The notes under the pieces were generated by a model. The model was not told the DNA's origin and searched no databases. It saw nothing but the letters and a program-made list of their open reading frames with translations. The position numbers were made by a program, and so were the translations under genes. From positions 1-64,000 of the forward strand of contig NZ_FNEV01000004.1 of NCBI RefSeq assembly GCF_900100295.1: 64,000 nucleotides of DNA, in the 5' to 3' direction. The DNA comes from Salimicrobium halophilum. GTDB lineage: Bacteria > Bacillota > Bacilli > Bacillales > Halobacillaceae. Below, piece after piece: positions 59,743 to 64,000 of the stretch. How positions within the stretch are numbered: the stretch's first letter is position 1; the number at the start of each line of letters is the position of its first letter.

Positions 59743-60711
59743 TTATGCCCACCACATGTCGGCAGGTGGTTGTTCGATCAGCACGTTTCTCAAATTATTC
59801 ACTGCGCGCTGGAAGCCTTCTTCGATCGACATGATCGGGTCTTCGTGTTCAATACTTACGGCGTGATCGTATCCGAATGTGCGCAGGGCACTTATGATGT
59901 TCGACCATTCCTGAACACTGTGGCCATATCCGACAGAACGGAAGCTCCAGCCGCGGGTGCGTACTTCCCCGTACGGCTGCATATCTGTCAGTCCGTACAT
60001 GTTCACGTTTTCCTGATCGATATAGGTATCTTTGGCGTGGAAATGGTGAATGGCATCTTCTCTTCCAAGGATTTTGATGGCTGCTACCGGGTCGATCCCC
60101 TGCCACCACAGGTGACTCGGATCAAGGTTAGCGCCTATCCGGGGAGAAGTCGCTTCACGTAGCTTCAACATCGTATACGGCGTATGCACAAGGAATCCGG
60201 CATGAAGCTCAAGGCCGATGTCCACTCCGTGCTCTTCAGCCAGCGTCGCCTGCTCTTTCCAGTAAGGAACGAGTTTCTCTTCCCACTGCCACTTCAGAAT
60301 CGCCGAATATTCCTCCGGCCATGGTGTTACAGGCCAGTTCGGTGTTTTGTCGGTTTCAGATCCTCCCGGAGTTCCGGAGAACGTGTTCACGACCGGCACC
60401 CCCATCATTCCGGCCAGCTTCACCGTTTTGACGAAAATATCATGAGACTCTTCCGCAAATGCCTCATCCGGAGAGATCGGATTTCCATGACAGCTGAAAG
60501 CACTGATCTCAAGTCCTCTCTTCTCCACCGCTTCCAGGTACGCCCGGCGCTTTTCTTCACTCTCCAGAAGTTCATCTACGTTGCAGTGAGCATTTCCCGG
60601 GTATCCACCCGTTCCGATTTCCACTGCTTTCAACCCTGATTCCTTCGCCTTATCCAACATCTCCTCGAAGGAGAGGTCGGAAAACAATACAGTAAATACA
60701 CCCAGTTTCAT
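59743..60711 (-). CDS. Sugar phosphate isomerase/epimerase, TIM-barrel (IolE-like)
   Basis: The 322-residue protein is an AP-endonuclease-2-type TIM barrel as in xylose isomerase-like enzymes. Metal-site regions are GLELHAGFLVHTP (Glu), GANLDPSHLWWQGID (Asp/His), HHFHAKDTYID and VSIEHEDPIM (Glu). ATG 60711 is seven bases after GGAGG; an ATG two codons earlier is too close. It is the last gene of a LacI-controlled operon with two Gfo/Idh dehydrogenases and ThuA, which suggests oxidation and rearrangement of a sugar or keto-sugar. The exact reaction is unknown. Confidence 0.87.
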   Translation of the reverse strand: MKLGVFTVLFSDLSFEEMLDKAKESGLKAVEIGTGGYPGNAHCNVDELLESEEKRRAYLEAVEKRGLEISAFSCHGNPISPDEAFAEESHDIFVKTVKLAGMMGVPVVNTFSGTPGGSETDKTPNWPVTPWPEEYSAILKWQWEEKLVPYWKEQATLAEEHGVDIGLELHAGFLVHTPYTMLKLREATSPRIGANLDPSHLWWQGIDPVAAIKILGREDAIHHFHAKDTYIDQENVNMYGLTDMQPYGEVRTRGWSFRSVGYGHSVQEWSNIISALRTFGYDHAVSIEHEDPIMSIEEGFQRAVNNLRNVLIEQPPADMWWA

Positions 60712-60722
60712 TTCCATTCCTC

Positions 60723-61769
60723 CTATCCATCAAGTCTGACAGCCCGGCCGCTCTGACTACTCTCATACATCGCATCGATGATCGCCGTCACTCTGAGCGC
60801 TTCTGCCGGATCCACCACCAGTTCTTCTTCACCGAGACAACTACCGATGAAGTTGCTGAGCTGTTTGACGCCGATTTCCACTTCTTCTTCATCCTTCAGT
60901 ACAGGGGAAGCGTCCCAAACAGCCCCGTGCTTCGTCTGGTACAGTTCGAACGGAAATACACTCAGACCGCCATCTACCCCGGACAAAGTTACCGTAGTAT
61001 GATCCTCTTTGATATTGGCCGCCCAGGAACATTCGAACTGCAGCGATAAGCCATTCTCAAATCGTATGTAACTCGTGACGTGATCATCGACTTCGAACGT
61101 TTCATGATCGAATGTGCCCCAGTCGTTCACCTGTCCGGGAATTCTACTCAGATCATTGTACGTCTGTGCGCTCACTTCCACCGGTTTCGGATTTCCAAGG
61201 AGCCATAGAGACAAATCAAGCAGGTGACAGCCGAAATCAATCAGACTCCCGCCTCCCTGAAGCTCTTTATTCGTGAAAACTCCCCACCCCGGTACTTTTC
61301 TGCGACGCATCGCCTGGACTCTCGCAACGAGCGGCTTGCCGACTTCTCCGGCTTCCGTCACCTTCTTGGCCATCCGTCCCTCTTCCATATGGCGGTAGTG
61401 ATAAGCGATTGCCAGGGTCCGTCCGTTTTTCTCAGAAGCTTCCAGCATCGATGACGCTTCCACAGCGTTCATCGCCATCGGCTTCTCACAGAGGACATGA
61501 ACTCCTTTATTCAGTGCATGAACGCTCAAATTTTCATGGAATTTATTCGGTGTGCAAATGATGACAGCATCTACAAGACCAAACAACTCGTCCGGTGATT
61601 CACAGACTTCCGGGATCGCGAATCTTCCCGCTACTTCTTCTGCGCGTTCTTTGTTCACATCCTGCACAGCGACCAACTCTACTTTATCTTCCAGTGATCG
61701 GAGAGCAGGAATATGACGCTGAATAGCAATTCCTCCGGTACCGATCACTCCGATTTTCAACTTACTCAT
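60723..61769 (-). CDS. Gfo/Idh/MocA family oxidoreductase
   Basis: The 348-residue NAD(P)-dependent dehydrogenase begins KIGVIGTGGIAIQRHIPAL (Rossmann motif) and has the family's CEKPMAMN (catalytic Lys) and FGCHLLDLSLWLLG (Asp/His helix). Such enzymes oxidise or reduce sugars and cyclitols. It begins one base after its upstream neighbour ends, so both are in one operon. The substrate is not known. Confidence 0.92.
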   Translation of the reverse strand: MSKLKIGVIGTGGIAIQRHIPALRSLEDKVELVAVQDVNKERAEEVAGRFAIPEVCESPDELFGLVDAVIICTPNKFHENLSVHALNKGVHVLCEKPMAMNAVEASSMLEASEKNGRTLAIAYHYRHMEEGRMAKKVTEAGEVGKPLVARVQAMRRRKVPGWGVFTNKELQGGGSLIDFGCHLLDLSLWLLGNPKPVEVSAQTYNDLSRIPGQVNDWGTFDHETFEVDDHVTSYIRFENGLSLQFECSWAANIKEDHTTVTLSGVDGGLSVFPFELYQTKHGAVWDASPVLKDEEEVEIGVKQLSNFIGSCLGEEELVVDPAEALRVTAIIDAMYESSQSGRAVRLDG

Positions 61770-61770
61770 A

Positions 61771-62802
61771 TTATCCCTTCTTCAACGACTGGATTTCACG
61801 CGTTTCTCCGGATTGAAGAGCTCCCAGAATAATCTCCAGCGATTTCTTCCCTTCATATCCGTCGATCAGCGGTGTCTGATCATTCAGGACGCTTTCTACA
61901 AAATGATCGATGACGCCTGTATTCGTCTGTCCGCCTTCTTCATTGGACTGGATTTTTCCAAGTTTGTAATTCACGACATCTCCATTCGTGAATGTTGCGA
62001 CAAGAGAATAATCAGGATCATCTTCAAGACGGAGCATCCCTTTTTCACCGTAAATGACTGTAGAGTTGTCTTCCGTCGTGTTGTATGCCCAACTGGCTGT
62101 AAGGGTACCGAGAATACCTGACTCCGAGCGAAGCATGCACACAGCATTATCGTCTACGGTAATATTTTCTTTCGCGTTGTTCTCAACGAAACCGGCTACA
62201 TCGGTAAATTCTTCCCCGAGGATATAGCGGATAAGGTCAGCTTTGTGGACGCCGAGGTCTCCCATTGCGCCGATGAACGCCTCGTCTTTTTTGAAGAACC
62301 AGCTATCCGCTCCGTCGGCACTCCAGCCTTCCGGGCCTCCGTGACCGAATGTCGTGCGGAAACTGTATACTTTGCCGATTTCCCCGGATTCAATAATCTC
62401 ACGGGCTTTTACATGGGATTTCACGAAACGCTGATTATGCGCGATCATCAGCTTCTTCCCACTCTTCTCTGCCGCTTCGATCATACGATCCGCTTCTTCG
62501 GAACTCGTAGCCATCGGTTTTTCACATAATACGTGCGCACCTGTTTCAAGTGCTGCGATAGATACAGGAGCATGCAGGTAGTTCGGAAGGCAAACGCTTA
62601 CGACATCGACCTCTTCTTTGTTCAGAAGATCTTCGTAATCCGTATACGTCTTGGCACCGTAAATCTGTCCGGCAATCGCCGCACGTTCTTCGACGATATC
62701 GCAAACGGCCGTGATTTCCGTTTCTTCATTGTTCCGATATTCGATCAGGTGACGGTTCTGGGCAATACTGCCACAACCGATGATTGCTGCTTTCAAAGTC
62801 AT
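61771..62802 (-). CDS. Gfo/Idh/MocA family oxidoreductase, second of the operon
   Basis: At 343 residues, it shares the family plan: AAIIGCGSIAQNRHLIEY, CEKPMATSSEEAD and GDLGVHKADLIRYILG. It is clearly diverged from the neighbouring dehydrogenase, so the two probably act on different intermediates of one pathway. ATG 62802 follows GAAGGGAGAAGAG. It is the second gene after thuA-like, 24 bases apart. Confidence 0.92.
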   Translation of the reverse strand: MTLKAAIIGCGSIAQNRHLIEYRNNEETEITAVCDIVEERAAIAGQIYGAKTYTDYEDLLNKEEVDVVSVCLPNYLHAPVSIAALETGAHVLCEKPMATSSEEADRMIEAAEKSGKKLMIAHNQRFVKSHVKAREIIESGEIGKVYSFRTTFGHGGPEGWSADGADSWFFKKDEAFIGAMGDLGVHKADLIRYILGEEFTDVAGFVENNAKENITVDDNAVCMLRSESGILGTLTASWAYNTTEDNSTVIYGEKGMLRLEDDPDYSLVATFTNGDVVNYKLGKIQSNEEGGQTNTGVIDHFVESVLNDQTPLIDGYEGKKSLEIILGALQSGETREIQSLKKG

Positions 62803-62826
62803 CGTTTCTCTTCTCCCTTCTTTATG

Positions 62827-63546
62827 TCACTTCTCGGAAATGTGCTCAAGTGGTTGGGCATTACCGTACTGATGCTTCGGTCCATTCGTATTCTTCGCCC
62901 ATCTCACACCGTTCTGAATCACTTTCTGCACGTCTTCATGATAGTACGTAGGGTACGTTTCATGACCCGGACGGAAGTAGAAGATCTTTCCGTTTCCGCG
63001 CTTGAAGGTTGCACCGCTGCGGAAGACTTCGCCACCTTCGAACCAGCTTAAGAAAATAAGCTCATCCGGTGCAGGAATATCGAAGTGCTCGCCGTACATT
63101 TCCTCTTTTTCGATGTCGAAATACTGTCCGATTCCCTCTGCAATCGGGTGCGTCGGATCTATGTTCCACATCCGCTCCTTGTCGTCCGCCTCACGCCACT
63201 TAAGGTCACAACCTGTGCCCATCAGTTTCTTGAAGACTTTCGAAAAGTGTGCAGAATGAAGAACTACCAGCCCCATTCCATCAAGGACCTTCTGCTTCAC
63301 TCGTTCAGCGATTTCCTCTTCGACTTCCTCATGAGCTTTGTGTCCCCACCATACGAGAACGTCCGTGTTGTCGAGAACTTCTTCCGTGAGACCGTGCTCT
63401 TCTTCATCAAGTGTAGCGGTAGTTACGTTGTGGCCGTCTTTTTTCAAAAAATCGGCGACCGCTCCGTGAATCCCCTCCGGATAAATATCGGAGACGACCG
63501 GGTTTTCTTTTTCATGACGGAATTCATTCCATACTAGTACATTCAT
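62827..63546 (-). CDS. ThuA domain protein
   Basis: The 239-residue protein has the class-I glutamine-amidotransferase-like fold of ThuA. Typical stretches are [33 protein letters not shown]-like and [12 protein letters not shown], with [18 protein letters not shown] at the end. ThuA takes part in trehalose/keto-sugar use in Rhizobium. Here it is the first gene of an operon with two dehydrogenases and an isomerase. ATG 63546 is preceded by AAAGGGGTAGACGT. Confidence 0.9.
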   Translation of the reverse strand: MNVLVWNEFRHEKENPVVSDIYPEGIHGAVADFLKKDGHNVTTATLDEEEHGLTEEVLDNTDVLVWWGHKAHEEVEEEIAERVKQKVLDGMGLVVLHSAHFSKVFKKLMGTGCDLKWREADDKERMWNIDPTHPIAEGIGQYFDIEKEEMYGEHFDIPAPDELIFLSWFEGGEVFRSGATFKRGNGKIFYFRPGHETYPTYYHEDVQKVIQNGVRWAKNTNGPKHQYGNAQPLEHISEK

Positions 63547-63574
63547 ACGTCTACCCCTTTCTGTGCAACGTTAA

Positions 63575-63590
63575 GCGAAAACGGTTGCAC
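63575..63590 (-). promoter_or_regulatory. LacI-type operator before the ThuA operon
   Basis: GCGAAAACGGTTGCAC lies between the LacI-type regulator gene and thuA-like gene. It matches the three operators before the alpha-glucosidase gene. The local regulator or CcpA may bind it. Confidence 0.6.
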
Positions 63591-63596
63591 CTTTCC

Positions 63597-64000
63597 TCAA
63601 AAAATTTTACTGCGTTCCGTGCAGGATTGTCGTTCTATGATGTTGGTCGGGATGACCAGACTTCTCTTCAACATGTCCGGTTTCTTCAGTTTTTCTACGA
63701 GGGTTTCTGCAGAGTAATAACCGAGCTGATCTGCATTGGTATCGACCGTGGTCAGCGCCGGGCTCGACAACCTGGAAACGATGGTATTGTTAAAACTGAT
63801 GATGCTCATCTCTTCTGGGACATCTACCCCAGCTTCTTTAAGTGAAGTAATGACAGAAAGAGCATGAAAATCATCCATGACGACGAGGGCTGTCGGAGGT
63901 TCCGGAAGTTCCAAAAGCTCCTGCACAATCGATGTACTCTCATAACTCCCGTCGCGCCTGTATTTGACATATTCTTCTCTCGATTCGCACCCGTGAGTGG
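63597..64000 (-). CDS. LacI-family transcription regulator, C-terminal part (cut by window edge)
   Basis: The visible frame runs from the right window edge to a TGA at 63597 without interruption (134 codons). Typical of the LacI ligand domain are LPEPPTALVVMDDFHALSVI and the near-end SIISFNNTIVSRLSSPALTTV with TNADQLGYYSAE. The helix-turn-helix is outside the window. It is directly upstream of the ThuA operon on the same strand, with an operator between them, so it most likely controls that operon and perhaps itself. Confidence 0.9.
   Translation of the reverse strand, partial: THGCESREEYVKYRRDGSYESTSIVQELLELPEPPTALVVMDDFHALSVITSLKEAGVDVPEEMSIISFNNTIVSRLSSPALTTVDTNADQLGYYSAETLVEKLKKPDMLKRSLVIPTNIIERQSCTERSKIF

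Overview
The window reads as chromosomal DNA of a low-to-middle-GC Firmicute in the family Bacillaceae. Support comes from strong AGGAGG-type ribosome sites, FMN and Mn2+ riboswitches of Bacillus type, and gene families typical of that group (YpjP, SE1561, SE1832, YfmR, NiaR, a CssRS/HtrA pair, a YhfW-type Rieske oxidoreductase). Acidic, Asp/Glu-rich proteins and several cation-coupled transporters suggest a moderate halophile related to Halobacillus or Salimicrobium; that genus-level guess is inference. I saw no rRNA, tRNA or CRISPR array.

Layout. 1-340: cut-off end of an IS3-family element. 0.45-8.9 kb: GNAT acetyltransferase, fructosamine kinase, YbgA, YjiH, a four-LysM NlpC/P60 cell-wall hydrolase, an acyltransferase, and ypjP with an M29 aminopeptidase. 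9.9-14.1 kb: N-acetylglucosamine operon nagE-nagA-nagB-nagR with a paired NagR-type operator. 14.1-19.5 kb: riboflavin operon ribD-ribE-ribBA-ribH behind an FMN riboswitch, with a DNA photolyase gene as apparent last cistron. 19.7-24.6 kb: alpha-glucosidase with three LacI/CcpA-like operators, OsmC protein, TerC gene behind a yybP-ykoY Mn2+ riboswitch, AI-2E-family permease. 25-31 kb: TRAP transporter whose binding-protein gene appears to start at AUU, a cation/proton antiporter. 31.2-38.1 kb: BrnQ, a second M29 aminopeptidase, ABC-F protein YfmR, an alanine/glycine:cation symporter. 38.3-42.4 kb: Fur-boxed iron ABC transporter preceded by a tiny protein carrying a piece of the iron-binding protein. 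42.5-49.2 kb: thioesterase, CssRS-like two-component system divergent from htrA, TM2 protein, cardiolipin synthase, NiaR. 49.3-59.4 kb: sucrose-6-phosphate hydrolase, stand-alone EIIA-Glc, MFS pump, YhfW, RarD, TetR regulator overlapping an SLH/L,D-transpeptidase gene, FAD monooxygenase, YesL. 59.7-64 kb: a LacI-controlled sugar operon (ThuA, two Gfo/Idh/MocA dehydrogenases, an isomerase).

The most unusual content is between genes. A family of roughly 120-150-bp imperfect palindromes occurs at about nine loci. The outer and inner stem sequences differ between copies, yet the two arms change together, so base pairing is kept. The copies sit next to stop codons, supply the last codons of one permease gene, occupy the leader between the FMN riboswitch and ribD, and at one locus a half-arm is amplified as 56-bp tandem repeats. 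A second family of about 75-100-bp elements with TATGCG-type terminal inverted repeats occurs at three loci.
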